Assembly (NCBI GenBank): GCA_036897625.1
Contig: JAYMTA010000004.1
Coordinates: forward strand, 113,601-177,600
Direction: 5' to 3'
Length of the DNA: 64,000 bases
DNA from: Pelargonium cotyledonis
Taxonomy: Eukaryota; Streptophyta; Magnoliopsida; Geraniales; Geraniaceae
A program made the position numbers and the translations under genes. This document shows, piece by piece, positions 24,931-39,000 of this stretch. Positions within the stretch are counted from its first letter, which is position 1, and the number at the start of each line of letters is the position of its first letter. Below the pieces are notes generated by a model. That model was not told where the DNA came from. It made no database searches and saw only the letters and a list, made by a program, of their open reading frames with translations.

Positions 24931-25904
24931 CTAAGTCAGCCAATATCTAATAAACGGGAACCCCTAATTCTATTATAGATCCGCTTTTTCTAGTTGGCCC
25001 AAATCAGTAACTCCAGACAAGACAAAGTCGGCAAACTTTTAGTTTAGTAAGAGCCCCGTTCCTGCTCACACATTACCATTGTTTGTAAGGCTAAATCAAT
25101 TTAACTAGAGGGATTGCTTCAAGATTTTGGAACTAGAAAGTTTTACTTATCTCACTCAAACCACATAAAGAATTAATTCTTTTTTATTTCGAATATCTCA
25201 TTGCTTTACTAAATATAATAATATAGAATACCGCACCTATATTAAAAATATAGAGGGCTTCTGTTAAGATAAGAAAAAGCATGACCGATCGCGAGTAAAG
25301 AAACTTTACTATTTAAATTTTAGTCTAATACAAGATTCCTGTAAAAGAGTGCTTTTATATCAATATATGAGAGACTTCTTATAAACTTAGTTGCTTGAGA
25401 AAGCAATATCTATCGACTTTTTAGATTTAATTATTTTCACGCGAACATACTTCATTTAAACCATTTAGAAGAGTAATCCTTTTTATTCTCAATCACACTA
25501 TAAGCCTTAATTCTTAATCTCAAGAAGACTTTTATAATAACTAAGGCAAAACCTTAGATAATTTTTTAAAGTCTTGCTGGTTACAGAATAAAAAAGTAAA
25601 GCATTTGGTTTTACTGCTCCATACTAACTACACCTCAGTCAGGTGTGAAATACTATCGACTATAGGCTTCTTGTAGAGTCCAGCTGACCAGAAGAATAGG
25701 CAGAGATGCCTCCTAAAAGCAAGGAAAAGAAGTTATTCAGAAGTGTTATAAAGGTTTATAAAGCTAAATCAACTTCAAAAAGTCTATTTTTACTATATTT
25801 AAGATATCTAGTAAATTAACCGGACAGTTCTATTTTTACTTACTTCATTTAAAAGGTCTAGGCTATACGAATATCATTTGTTCAGATTTGAAAGTTTGGC
25901 AGCA

Positions 25905-25969
25905 AATATTATATACGACTTGAACCTGCAACCCAAGGCTTAAGGTTATCCTGTTCTACCCAGCCCAAC
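25905..25969 (-). pseudogene. tRNA-like relic, possibly trnK type
   Basis: On the minus strand GGGTAGAACA (D-arm), ACCTTAAGC where the anticodon loop belongs, then TTGCAGGTTCAAGTC (T-arm). Layout and loop resemble the trnK relic at 11381-11452, with CTT instead of TTT. No acceptor pairing is visible. Confidence 0.38.
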
Positions 25970-28279
25970 TTTATCCAAAAATTTTGACTAAGTCAGTTAT
26001 TACTAAAAATCTAAATTAAATAAAGTTTTATATTATATAAGGCTAGCCTTAGGAGTTGGGATACAAAACTTGTGAAGTAAGAGCATAAGCTAAGGAAGTC
26101 TTATAATTCATTTATAAAGGCCCTAATTATTAGACCCACCGGGGACCCCTTACTATTTGTACCACTAAACGAAAACCTTTTACAAAGAATACTACCTATT
26201 AAATTAATAAAACCTTTTATATGCCTTCTTGTCCCGAGGGATTCTTTAACCAAATAAGATTAAGCAAAGTTGTTCTAGAAAATATCTATCTTGAATAGAG
26301 TAGCGGAAGTCCTCTAAGAAAGACTCTTAATTGTATAGCTTTGAAATCTCTGAACTAGCAGCCATAAATACTACACTTTGATATGGGTCTTCTCCCTTCA
26401 ACTTTACTTCATAGTTTTTATATTTACTGATTTTACTTAAGATATGGGCCTCTTTTTGTAATAAAGGATTCCTTCTTTAACACTTGGACTAAAACCGATT
26501 TCTTAATACTCAGTGAATAAGGCTCTTTAATAAGCAGGGAGTAAAATAAGTTATATGTACTCACTTGAAATTCTAGGATTTTGAGCAACGGAGTAAACGC
26601 GTTACCATCTCCAACGGAATTACCTTTGAAAGTCCTTTTGTGCCGTATTCCTCGTATATGATATAATCAAGTTTTCTTTATAAATTTTTTTGTAGAAAGG
26701 GGGAAGGTCCATACAATGGTAATCACAAGAACTCATTCTTTTAATCATTAGTAAGTCGGCTCATAGACCTATGGTACGGGGCCCTTAAGTTCATTTATAC
26801 GGGTATATTGTAATAGCCCTTTCTGCTTTCGAACAAATTTTCTTATACTGGTGTGTAGGTATTGAAGTCATAACTATGAAAAAAAAACTTACCCCTACTT
26901 CGATTCACTAAGTCGCTTAGGGTTTGCTTTATTGACAAATGGTGTATAAAATTGGATACAAGCATGGATAAGATAACCACAAGATAAAGTATCATACTCT
27001 TAATATTTAACATTTTTATCCTTTATGTTTGTTTTGTTAGCTGGTTAAATTTTCCTGCAACTGTATTAACTCATCAGACAGATAAAGTTCTTTTCCCACA
27101 CCGAGTGACCAACCAACCTCAGATAAGAGCTTTTTAGCGGCATTTCACAAGAGCGACCTACTTGCATAGACTCGTATTTGGAGTTTTGCATCTGAGGATA
27201 TTCTCTTTTATTCTTTATAAAAAGATAAGTGATTACAATTTGTTTTGTAAATTATACTCAAATTGTACTCTGTAAACTATAGGAATAGGAGTGTCGTAAA
27301 TAACAGTACTTAATTGCCGCCTTTGTCACTTATATACAGCAAAGTGTTAGTCCTATTTATATTATCTAGTAACAGAGTTGTAAAAACTTTATTCTTTAAT
27401 ATCCTAAATGAATAGAGTATACAGAGTGTAGAGTAAAGAAGGACTCTCTTTATCTATGGTTTATAACTTTGGACTAATACGTTGTTCGAGTTTTATAGGA
27501 ATCATTACTGCTGTTCCCGAATTCCTAGACTACACTAAGTAGGGTCTTAAAGTTCAATTCTTAAGTGTTGAATACTTTGATAATAAGCTAAGGCTCTTTA
27601 ACTATATGTTTTGATATCCTTAATTCTGGTATACGAAAAACCCTCTTAAGCAAGTTCTCTCGGGTCCTCTTTTTAAGGATTACGCATTTTTGAAAGGGTT
27701 TACTTTTTTTAAGCGCATGCACCCTTTTTGCAGCTCTAGGCCGAGAACAAAGTCTTTCATGGTAGTATAAGTTTATCTGTGTTTTGCTTTATTAAATCAT
27801 ATATTTAAGGACTCTTGGCGAGATATAGAAACTTCTTCTAAAAACAAGAGGAAATCTGTGACCTAAAATTAAACTTTATTCAACTACACCTACTACGAGA
27901 GCCCATTCCCAAACTCTTGCATAGAAAGATCAAGTCATTTCCTAGAACTTCTAAATCAGATATTAGTTCTATAAAGATCTCCCCTAAAATGAACTTCCTC
28001 TATACAACAAAGCTCCTATATAAACTTTTTTAGAGGTAAGCCAAGGAGCTCTTGTTACATTTATATGAATTAAATTTAGTTATCAAAACTTCGTATCGTA
28101 CATTGAGATATTCTCCGGCTTAGTTATATAAGTTTTGTTGCTTTCAGATTTCAAAAAAGAATTGAACAAAAAAATAGGGATAATTTATCTATATAGATAG
28201 AACTTCTTCACCAGTTTCTTAGACTCAACCTTTATACAAATATACAAACCTTAAGGAAAATAAAAACCCTTTGATTTTC

Positions 28280-28347
28280 GGGCGTATAGCTCAGTCGATA
28301 AAGCATTGGGTAACTGAATGGCTAGAGGTTCAAGTGTCTAATCGTAG
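28280..28347 (+). pseudogene. trnK(UUU)-like relic, anticodon lost
   Basis: Begins GGGCGTATAGCTCAGTCGAT and continues AAAGCATTGGG, a close match to the first 30 bases of plant mitochondrial trnK(UUU). The anticodon loop is deleted (GGG runs into TAACTGAATGG). The T-loop GTTCAAGT is present, but the T-stem and acceptor 3' side have decayed. A clear pseudogene. Confidence 0.55.
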
Positions 28348-31261
28348 CTACAGTTGCACTATACTTTTGTGAGTTTATTTATAACTTTAAATGGACTTTC
28401 TTGCTAAAAAATTATATAGTTATCTATAAGTTGCAGCTTGTTTGACTAATATTAGGACTCAGTTCAATAGCTTTTATTGTGTCAAGAAGATTCCATATTT
28501 TGATTACATATAGAAGGAAAACTAGCTTGAAATATTTTATTTAAGAATCAAACAAAAAGCTAGAAGACCCCTAAGAGCTATAATATCTTTTTAGTTCTTG
28601 ATAATGGATATTAAGGATTATTATCTACCTAAATGATTAAATCAGTATAGTATACTAACTGTTAAAAGCTCCTAATACTGCGAGTTGAGTCAGGTACATT
28701 TTTAGACTAGGTTTTTTGCTAAGACATATTGACCTTAATAAGTTACAAATGGGTTCTTAAAGAAGCTGAATAGTCTTAAAAAAGGGATACTTCTTTTTCA
28801 GTCTAGCTTTCGTACTTTTATAGGAATCGATCTTGTAAAGGGAGCTCTTTTAGCTAGTATATATGGCCCTAGTTTGAGCATTCTTTAGTAGTTTAAGGTA
28901 AAGTAATAACCAGCCATATGCCTTCAAGTGGTTGCTTAGTTATTCTTTGTTAGGAAGATGCCTGAAATAGTGGAAGAATTAGAGTTAAAATCAAGTTAGC
29001 CTTCAGAGTTTAAGAAAACGGGTAGGGTTCATGTTAGTTAATTACTCTCACGATCAAGGGCTCCTTGGATTTTCTACTGTAACAGAGTGTATCAACTCTC
29101 TTATTAAGTGCTAAACAAGTTCTCTTTTTATAACAATTTATAACAATGAGAACAAGTATTTGTCTTTAGAGAGCTCTTTCTACTTAAGGCTCGAGATTCC
29201 AATCCAAAATATATAACCAAGTTTGAGTTGCCCCTGATATCGAAGGGTTGCTTTTCTATACCAAAAAAAGGAGCCAATCAAATTCTGACTACAAAGCAAA
29301 GTCTTGGTGATCCCGCGTAGTTTATAGTAGACTCCTTAATCTGAAGTGTTACCTCAAAAATAAAAAAGTGAAATTCTGTGCTTGTATACTTGTATAGAAG
29401 AGATTGAAACTCTAGTTTTTTGGAAGAGTTAAGTCCTACCTGAAGTTTGTACTTTTTTAGAAGTAAGAATTCTCTATAACATACATAACAATTCTTATTA
29501 GAAAGCGTAAAAAGGAAATGCAATGAAATGCTTCTCTTTTTTATGAAGCCTTTGCTAGTAAAAAAAAGAGGGGCTGTAATAGTAAAGCATAAGGTATAAA
29601 AATGGAATCAAAAAGCTCTTAAATCTTAGTACTAGAAAATGTACTTAATTACCGGGTAGGTTTTAATATTAGTTATGGAATGAGATAGGTCTATAGGTTA
29701 GACAAATAAGAGAGACTCAGAAGAAATCTCCTTATTTGAACCCACGAATGTCTACAGTTTTTAACTTGTGCTGCCGTGCTTTTTGCCTACCAAACCATAA
29801 TACTAACCTCAACTGAACAAGCTTCCTCACTCAGGACTTTTTGGGAACCGTCGTAGTATTTAACACTACTCTGGAGCCTTCTTGTTTAGATCCGAAATTG
29901 AATACGAATAGCCAGTATCTTCATTACTAAAGTGATTATGACTAATTCTTTTCCGGTTACAAGAATGGGTATCTTTTGTCTGAATTTCTAATTGGATTTT
30001 GAAAACCTAAATAAAGGGAAGTTTCTAACTAAGGCCGGTCATTAAATATGGGTTCATTTAATGGAGTTTTGCGGTATGACACTAATACCTAACTATAAAA
30101 GTACTCTCAGCAAGATAAAAGCTCAAAAGGGAATTTGTTGTTACTCTATTTGCTCAATGCATGGTTAACCAATCCCTCCAATTAAGTAAGGATTTATTAA
30201 CTTATATGTGTTCTACTTCTGCACTTTGCAGCTCTTGCTGAGAGTTCATTCGCTCAGTAGACAAAGCAACTATACGGGATATCAGGGTTTCCAAGAGAAT
30301 TTTAAGTAGAAAAAAGAACCCTCGTTTTGCTAGTTCATACATGTGGATCTCTTCTTATTAGGCTCTATTTCTAGAATTTTGATACTTAAAAAGCTCCCTT
30401 TTAAACTGGCTAAGAGTCAGGGCTTTTCTCTTGTAAACCCTTGAATGCCTGCTTTTATTATGGATACACATGAGACTCTCAAGTCAAGGCATGTAACAGT
30501 CAAGCTTGATTTATTCAAATTTTCTACAGGGGGGTTATAAGAGTAGCTATTTCAAACACGGCGAGACTCCTTAATCTTTAAGGGCCTCTCAATATATAAA
30601 TAATGTCGGAAAGAAGTAGCTCTTGTCGAAGGAATATTCTAAGATTATGCCTAGATAAAGGTATAGTTTTCCCCAATGTTGAAAAACAGGCTCTAATAGT
30701 TTCTCTTAAGTTATAAAATAAAAAGGGGTCGTTTCTTTCATACCTACCTTCAGTTGCATCTTTGCTAAAGCCCCTTATCAAATAGAAAATTAAGGCTTCT
30801 CTCTCCACTTGTATGTTTATAAGATACTTTTAAAGTAAGAGACTCCCCTACTCTGGAAATTCTGCATAAATGCCTTTACTAGCGTTTCGCAGTACTTTGG
30901 GGTTAATACTAGTTTTCACTGTACCGTAGAATGAAGCTAATCCTTAATTTCTAAATCAAGAAGATGCCCGGATCTCCAATATCAGCTTGCTTGTTTTGTA
31001 ATTTTAAAACTACTTGGCTACTAATACTATTCAGTCACACGGGAGTTCTTTCTTTTATATCGCTTGGCCGGGGAGTGTTTACAGTAAAAGAATCAAAAGG
31101 CAAGCACTAACAATCAAACAGAGAGTTACAACCCTGAATACTAGCAGAAAAGTAAAAGATCGCGGGGTTCTCACTATTCAGTGAATCAGTGAATTCTTTT
31201 GAAGCGCAGTCAGTAGAAAGGAAATCGGGTATTTGGCAGGTACCCCTTAAAGACTTTAATC

Positions 31262-31350
31262 CTGCTTACTCAGAGCTTGGTAGAGCGCCCGTCATTTTGA
31301 TCCGATGCCGTAGGTTTTCCAGTCGAATAGTTCAATTCCAATGCTTTTTG
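31262..31350 (+). pseudogene. tRNA-like relic, unassigned
   Basis: ACTCAGAGCTTGGTAGAGCG (D-arm), CCCGTCATTTTGATCC, GATGCCGTAGG, then a disrupted T-arm with GTTCAATTCC about 20 bases further on. The 5' half is tRNA-like; an insertion seems to separate it from the T-loop. Confidence 0.33.
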
Positions 31351-33599
31351 GTTTCTCGTAAGTAGCTTAGAAAGTCTTAGGGGTTTCTATAAAGAAAATT
31401 AGAAAATGGGGGTTTACTTTCTTCCTTTTTTCTAAAGCAAAAGATTTTACAGAAGCAAGTTTTCATTCAAGGAATATACTTTTAAGGCCGGTAGAACTCA
31501 GCAAGATTATATATAATTTTTTGTTTTTCAAATAGTATATAGTAAAAGTATTTGCAAAGTCTTAATAGCAATGGGGTAGTGTAATTCCCCTTTTAGACTT
31601 TAGTTTCTCAATAGAAGGGCGTAGCATTTAGTTACTATAATGGGATACCCAAGATAGTCAGTAGGAAGTGCTAGGAAAAAGAACCCTGTTATAATATTTT
31701 TTGATAATTCGTTCTTTTTATTAAAAGAAAGACAAAGACATAAAAAGGCCCTTTCTCTCCTCTCAGATTGATATACCAAGATTTCTTAGAAGCATCCGTA
31801 TTACTTTTACATTTCATCAATTACTGGATCTTGGAGCTCTTTGGCAGAGATAGATATCCGTTTTGATTAGGGTTTTGCATTCTTTACTTTAGAACAAGAA
31901 GAACTTTGACTAGATATTTTCTATGATCAATCAACAAGCTACAAGAAAGTAAAGTAGTAAAAAGAGAACCCGGGATCAAGCGCTTGTCTTTTTGTATAAT
32001 ATACAGCATCTTACCCGTGTCTAAGCTAGAAAAAAGGGGAAGGTTATTTAGGGCCTTGACACTAGAGTAAAAAAGTTTCGTTAGAAAAGAAACCTCAAAT
32101 TAAATTAAGTGTACTCAAAAGTCTGGTTTAAAGAGATCTTGTAATTCTTAATGAATCAGATATTAAGAAAACTAATTACCAAAACAAAAACCATCCTCAA
32201 TCAATCAGATTTTCAGCATTATGTAACCCTTGATTTTATTACTTTGCAAATAAAAATCTTTGTTCATAATTACACTTCTAAAATCGGAAACGGGAGTTGC
32301 AAAACTTGATTAAAAAAGCACCCAGCAAAAACGTACTAATCCTACTATCCATATGGTAAGAAAACTAAATTGGTTATATCTATAGCTCTGTAATAAAGTT
32401 ATTGCCTTTGTTCCTAAAATAGAACATATTCTAGTTCTTAAGATATCCTATATCTTAATCGTATCAATCGAGATATAAGCATACGAAAAAGTTATTCAGG
32501 AAATATCTTCTTTTTGGTTATAAATTCGGTAAACCATAAATTTTCTAGAACTTTACTGTAAAGTTAGATGTATATTGCTAGCGGGCCCAAAACCTTACAC
32601 TAAAAAGTCGGTGACTTACTATAGATGGGATTTCATTAGCAAGGAAAGCCAAGTAAAGCCAGTTTTAGACCTCTTGTTTTTGTACTCTCAAGTATTAAGA
32701 ATCCGAGCATTTCTTGTATGGCTTATCTTTGGCTCGTGGACTTTCTTCTTTTTTTGTTTATAAGGAAGAATTCGTCACAAATAGACTCCTGTGGGACGCA
32801 GGAATCTCTCTAAACCTTAAAGGCTACTTGATGAGTACCAACTCAATTAATAGGGGCAAGGTAGAGCTAAAATTCTCAGTTAAGTAGTCCAAATCTGCTG
32901 AGAAGCAATATGAAAAAAGATACTCCGTAATAGAAAAAAGCGGTTCTTAAATATAAATACCTTAGCAGCTTTAAAATATAGAAGGGGCTCCTTTATAAAC
33001 ATTAGAAGCGGGGCTTTTTCCTTATTAGCACATATTTAAAAGGATGCTCAATAACCTAGAAAAAAAGTGTAAGGCTTTTAGCCAACTTGTTCCTCTCAAA
33101 ATTCGAAACTCTAGATGTTTATTATTAGGAATTTTATTAAAAAAGGATGAATTAATTCAGAAAGAACAAAGTAAAGACTCTTTTAGAAAGAGTAACGTAC
33201 CTCTATTACTGCCTATTCAAACTGCTATAATATTAATAATGAAATTCAATGTCTAAGGTCAGAAGTACAGAAGTAGGGATGTATTCCTTAAAGAGGCTCC
33301 GCTTTTATTAAGCAATTTGCTTGTCTTTTAAGAGTCGTGGGGTTGCTAGGTAATACGAAGTTATTAAAGGAAAGAAAAAGGAGTCGTTCAAAAATACTAA
33401 GAGATATAGGAATTCAATCTTGTAAAATACTAAAGTGGTGCTAAACCGGGTTCTCTAGTTTTATAAACTTGTAAATAATGCTGTTTAAAGATCAGGATAT
33501 ATGTATATAATGGACTCTCCTATTTGTTCTATTTCTAGGACTATACTAAACTAAAAGGAAATTCTAAATATAGAGTGCCCCACCTCCCACACGAACGCC

Positions 33600-33668
33600 C
33601 CTATAGTTCGAAGTTAAAAACGCAATTCTTGCCTATAAAGATACCGGGGTTCAAATTCTATTTGCAGT
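33600..33668 (+). pseudogene. tRNA-like relic, possibly trnG(GCC) type
   Basis: TAGTTCGAAGTTAAAAACGC, TTCTTGCCTA with GCC at the anticodon position, then CCGGGGTTCAAATTC. Length and order fit trnG(GCC) but most stems are unpaired. Confidence 0.3.
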
Positions 33669-35330
33669 TAGAGCTAAATTTAAATAAAACAGTTCATTCC
33701 TAAGGAAACCCGGTAAAGAATACTCTATTAAAGTGGATTATAACCTATAGCGCCTACCCGAAGAACCATATAGCGAGTACTTCTATATACTACTCAACTC
33801 TGGCAAACTAAACCGAAAATAGAACTCCTTATAATTGTAAATAGCCCCTGTGTAATTTTACAAGCTAGCTATTATAGCTAAAGGGAACCCAAGATTCTCG
33901 TAAAAGACCGTCTTTATTGCAAGGGTAAATCCCTTATTACTTTTTATTTTCCTGTTGCCTTTACTTTTCTGTGGGTTTTCCTTATCGAAAGATTGTGCTC
34001 TATTGTTTTCTGTAATCGGTACCAAATCAGGAAAAAGTAATCCGGGGGTTGTCTTCCTTAATTTTCCTCAATCTGAGAGTATGCTTAATAATTTAAAATA
34101 AAATAAAAAAAAATTCAGCTACGGTTAAACATTCAGCTATTGAAGTAAGGGGCCCGTTAGATCCATATATATAAAGTAAAGAGGGTATACAACTAGCTAA
34201 GAAATTATATTCAAAAAAGGAATCTTTGAGGTTTACTTCTTCGATAAATAGCGTTAAAAACTGAGTCCTACCCTAACTCTATCTTAAAAATTTGATTGAC
34301 AGTAACCAACCTCAGTCTCATTAAAAGTCTGAAAATACTTATCCAAATTTATAGACATGTAAAGCAGTAACCTAGTAGAGTCCGCATGACGTACACGTGC
34401 TGTTAGTAAGAATTGAACAAAATGAAGAATTCTCGGGAGGTACGCTTGTATAACTAGAAAAAGGAAGTTCCTACAATCTATGCCCTTGTGGAGTTATGTT
34501 ACTTATCAATCTCGATTTTTCCATTACAAATAGGGATTTCTAAACGGGAGAATAAGGCATTTTAGGCTTAACTACAGGAAACCCTCATGCTGGAATATTA
34601 AATAAGAATCTAGGGTCATACTAAAAAGGATTTTGAGTTTTATAATTCACGTTTGTACTTGATAAGTTTCCTGACCTAAGATTAGGTACTGTTCTTTATC
34701 TTTAATATTTACTTCAGTGAGTAAGAAATTATACTAGTAACTTTAAAATTTCTAGGATCTCCATTTAATTTAGATTCCTTTTTCCCTAATGAGATTCCCC
34801 CAAAATTTGACTTTATATCTGGAAACCCTGTTTCTTATATATAAGCGGGTGGCTGTACATAAATAAGAAGTACGGGTTTAACTTACTTCGGCATAACAAA
34901 AGAGAAGTAGACAACTCAAACAAAAAAGGCCCTCATACCTTTACAAGTTAATTGGCTCCCGTGTTTCTATACTTGTCGTACATTTATGTTGTAAAATGCT
35001 CTCTTAATGTCAATACTACGTGTACTCTTTGTCTCTAAACGAGCTCTCTATAGTGTGACATCTTTCTTTGGTGTCCTAGAACTTATTGACGTAATTGACA
35101 AGGATTCAGTAGTAAATATTTTAAAGATAGCAGGTAAAAGACTCAGACAACGTCCAAATCAGGGCATTCTCCAAAAACTAACTAAAACTAAGAACTCAAA
35201 CTTATATTTATATACTTTGACCTTATTACATTTCTTAATTTCCGTACCAAAAAATAAAGGATTAATTCCTTATAAATAAACTTCTTAAAAATCTCTTTTA
35301 GGTATAGCAGGAACTAATCAGCAAGAATGT

Positions 35331-35357
35331 AGTAGGTTCGAATCCTTTTACTCCACA
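35331..35357 (+). pseudogene. trnQ 3'-end fragment
   Basis: AGGTTCGAATCCTTTTACTC at 35334 onward, followed by CA, matches the T-arm and acceptor 3' strand of plant trnQ(UUG). No matching D or anticodon arm is visible upstream, so only the 3' third survives. It is a second, independent trnQ trace besides 8491-8562. Confidence 0.42.
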
Positions 35358-36009
35358 GAGATACTGCCTTAATACACCCATAATATCCTTGAGCGTAGAA
35401 CTCTTGTTTCATGTTACGCAGTCTTCGTTGTATCGAATAGAAAAAGCAATTGGCGAATTTGCTTACGTGGTATGTGATTCTGGTACTGCATGATATTGAA
35501 GACTAGTAATACCCATTATTCTGAAGCTTTCTGTTACTTGTTAGTAAAATAGCGGATACTCTTATGCAATAATGTACTTCAACATTACGAACTGAAAGAC
35601 TTGAAAGACACCTTTTATTCTTTTGTCGCTGATGAACTATTAAGAGAACCCTTCTTACTAATTTACGAAAATTTTCTTGATCCTAGAACACTGTAAAAAG
35701 AAAACTTGATACGAGTATAAGGACTGCTTGCTTTTAGAATTCCAATGCTTAGACTTGGCTGGTGGCTAATCAGATTTAGTCGGTTCTTTACATTTACTTA
35801 CATATAGCAGAATAAAAACGGAACTCTAGAGTATAAAAACAAAGACAAGTTTTTTGGTTTTTTTTAGATAAAACGAATTCTAGACACTTAAAGGCCCGTC
35901 TTGTTAATTGACCAGTAACTCCGTTTTAGGCGGGCTAATCCTAAAGTCAGTTACACTTTCTCTCAGACCCTGTCTTTTCTAAAATTTTTTGTACATGAGC
36001 TTTACTTTA

Positions 36010-36079
36010 AATGTGATTTGAACCTACGAGATTCTATGATTTGGCGGGGCGCTCTGACCTTATTTATGGTTCTTCCACC
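36010..36079 (-). pseudogene. tRNA-like relic, unassigned
   Basis: On the minus strand GGTCAGAGC (D-arm), a GC-rich anticodon stem start GCCCCGCC, then TCGTAGGTTCAAATC, which is identical to the T-arm of plant trnW. The acceptor strands are lost. Confidence 0.34.
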
Positions 36080-39000
36080 ACGTATCAAGACTCTTTTGCT
36101 TGTAAATGCTTTATAACTAAATAGACTTTATCCCACTTTCTATATTAGACTTTTTATTTACCTAATATGATTCAGAGTAATCCGTCGTATATAAAAGGGG
36201 GGTACTTCTCTAACCCAAAGCGCCCCTCTTTCTAAAGAAAAACCTCCTACTAAAAGATTAAGTGTCTATTTAACACAAATTACCCGCAAATTTTTTACTT
36301 ATATTTATATGGCCGAGTCAGTTATACCCAGTTTTCTAATATTTAGACTATATAGGAATAGGAAAACCCCTGGTTCGCTTTCCAAAAGGAAAATTTAAGG
36401 AAGGGAGGAGCTAATGTCTTATCAATCCCCTGGATGTTCAATTTTAAATATGGGACCAAGGGAATGAAATCCCGGCAATAAAGGATAAAGGGAATCCTCT
36501 TTTCTTTATTTAACGAGAAGCTCTTAGAATACTTTAACTTAGAGTACTTTTCGACTTAAATTAGGACCGCAGTATGGAGTTCCTTTATGATATGAATTTA
36601 GATTTTACCTCTTTCTTTAATGGATTCCCCAAACTTCATTTTGATAATAACAAGGTATAGAATGCATAAAGTAGGCTCTATTTCTTATTGAGTTTTAGCA
36701 CTTTACTAGTTTTTTAGAGGGAGACCCTTGAAGGGAGCATTCATAAGCAAAGGAGACTAAAAGGTTTACTAAGACTGGAATTCTGGGCTATGTACTTTTA
36801 GAGCACTTTTTACCAGGCAGGTATTTAGAGTCAGTTAACTTTTATTGTTCAAGATTGTATGAAATAGCGTAGCCTTGGTGATATAAACAATACAATTTAC
36901 TATTGAATACTTTTTGTTTTGTACGGTTAACTTGCTTTTATCAACTTATACCTAGTAAAGGGCACCTCCTCGGTGTGAGACTATGTTCAAACCAGAGCTC
37001 CTAACAAGAAAGGACAAGAAAGGGGATCCGTATAAGAAATCCCTTAAAAAAGGGCAGGAGAATACTAGAAAATTTATCGAGTGTTGCTATTTTGGCTTAC
37101 TTGGGCTAAAATTAGATAGTTATCTTTATAAAAGAGAATCCCCTCCTTAATTATATTCCAAATTCTTTATAGATCCAAAGCTAAACAAAAGAAGAATTAG
37201 AATTACTTTAAACTTGAATTGGGGACCCTTATCGATTCAGAAAGAAATAAAAAAACCAAGGGAACACCCCTACACTTTAAGTTACATCGCGGGGTCTTCC
37301 ATAATATTGAGTAGAAGCCTCCACGAATCCACGGCAAGAAAAGTCTCTCCTTTAAACTCATATACAACTAGAGTAGCTCAGGGTTAATCTATAGATATAT
37401 AAAGTACTCTCTAGCTTAAAGCAATCTTGTAATTAAAATCTAAGTGGCCTGCGTTCCTTGAAGAAAGTTATGTCTTTTGATCACCTAACCGGTACATAGG
37501 CGAGGAAAAGCCCTTTATAACAAACACTTCTTGTAGAGCATTTACTAAGTCAGAGACATAAAGATAATGGTAGGAGTAATCCCTAATAGGTCTGGAATAG
37601 AAACCTGACGGGAAATAAATTACAGCAGTAACAATCAAAATTAATATGATCCGAAACACCTCTTAAACCAGCAAATTGAATCTAAACATCCTAATAAATA
37701 ACAGGGAACGCAATCTCTAGAACGATAACCCAGGTTTTTTAGAACATATGAAATGAAAGTCGAGAATTCTATGAAGCTTACTGACTAAGATTACTCCGAG
37801 CAGAAACCCAAAGAGGCCCCTTATCAAATAAAAGGAATGACTCTCGAATATATCAATAATCAAAGGTCCTCGGTAATGTGTTGTTTAAGAATTCTTAGAA
37901 ATTCTGATACCCTTGGGAATACCGTAATTTTAGAGGGAGTGTTTGCAATACTTGAGTTATCATAAGAAGGAGTCCTGAAAGGAACATAGGTAAATATTTG
38001 AGTAACTCTAGGGTTTAATAGCTTAAAGTTGTGCTAGTTGGGTATGGAATCGAGACTGAATAATAGAGTATAGGTGCCCCTAAAAATGGGGTACTTTGGT
38101 TACTTCTTTTTCCTACCTTGTAATGAATTCAAAAACGAGTCTAAAGTATTGTAGTATAGAAATTCGTGGTATTACCACCTCTCAAGAGCAAGAAATCTTG
38201 CAAGGATCTTGGGATCGTGTGTGAGAATGTTAGCCCTTCTAGAGACGCTAATTTAAAATAAATTTTAGTTAAAGGAACCCTTTGAAAGAGTGCCCCAAAT
38301 TTCGAGGTAAGTGTATTTATGTTATTTTTTCTTGTTCTATAAGGTTAAGTCTTTCTAAATGATAACCAGTTATTAAAAAACGAAAATCGAAATTATTACT
38401 ATTACTTACTAGACTGCATTTTACTTTCAGTGCAACACAAGCAGATTCACATACCTATTTTAGATAAATTAAATGTTTTGTAAAATATACGTTTCAATTT
38501 ATTGAGAATCCCTTCTAGTCTAGAAACTTATTAGGAATATATTAGTGCTTCTTTAACTAAGTAGCGTAAGGCTCTTCTTTAAAGGAGTTAAGTTTAATAG
38601 TATAGTGTTTACTCGCATTCTCACAAGAGTTTTTTATTGCAGCAAAATATTAAAGTTAGCAGCCTTTAAAATGTAGAAGAATAAGAAAGTGCAATCTTTT
38701 TATATTAGGGATGCCCTCTAAGTTATCCTTACGATTCCCTATCAAAGTCTAAAGTCTGTGTAGTGCCTTATATTTTATTACAATAGAAACAGTAGAAATC
38801 CACGTACCGCTTGAGCTTGTATCCCCCGATTGCTATTGGGTTGCATACTCTTAATATTCATATTTAATCGTAAAGGAAGTCCTTTAATATGTGTAAGTAA
38901 TACATTTTGTACAATTTCTATTCGATATCTCTTAAGGAATTTCATTTAGAATACCTTTAAAAAGAAACGTGTTAAGAGTAATGAGTCAAGAATTTCCTTA

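Larger units (their letters stand above)
21804..28279. other. Intergenic with three structural elements and two tRNA relics
   Basis: Holds the stem-loop at 22307-22343, the 18-bp palindrome at 22765-22782, and tRNA relics at 24860-24930 and 25905-25969. ACACCT/AGGTGT at 25630-25646 is a small hairpin. No protein gene is visible. Confidence 0.55.
28348..35330. other. Intergenic with weak tRNA relics
   Basis: Weak relics at 31262-31350 and 33600-33668. The direct repeat TCAGTGAA occurs twice in tandem at 31178-31193. In 34001-35000 I counted about 12 mini-palindromes by eye. The frame at 35007-35279 (90 codons, ATG) is one of the longer ATG frames here, but its product is unrecognised and it has no clear conserved features. 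Confidence 0.55.

Noticed and set aside
35007-35279. 90-codon ATG frame with a hydrophobic C-terminal part
   Set aside because: Unrecognised product, no conserved context; in DNA this AT-rich an ATG frame of this length is expected by chance.
37373-37400. tRNA D-arm-like GAGTAGCTCAGG
   Set aside because: No T-arm follows at tRNA distance.
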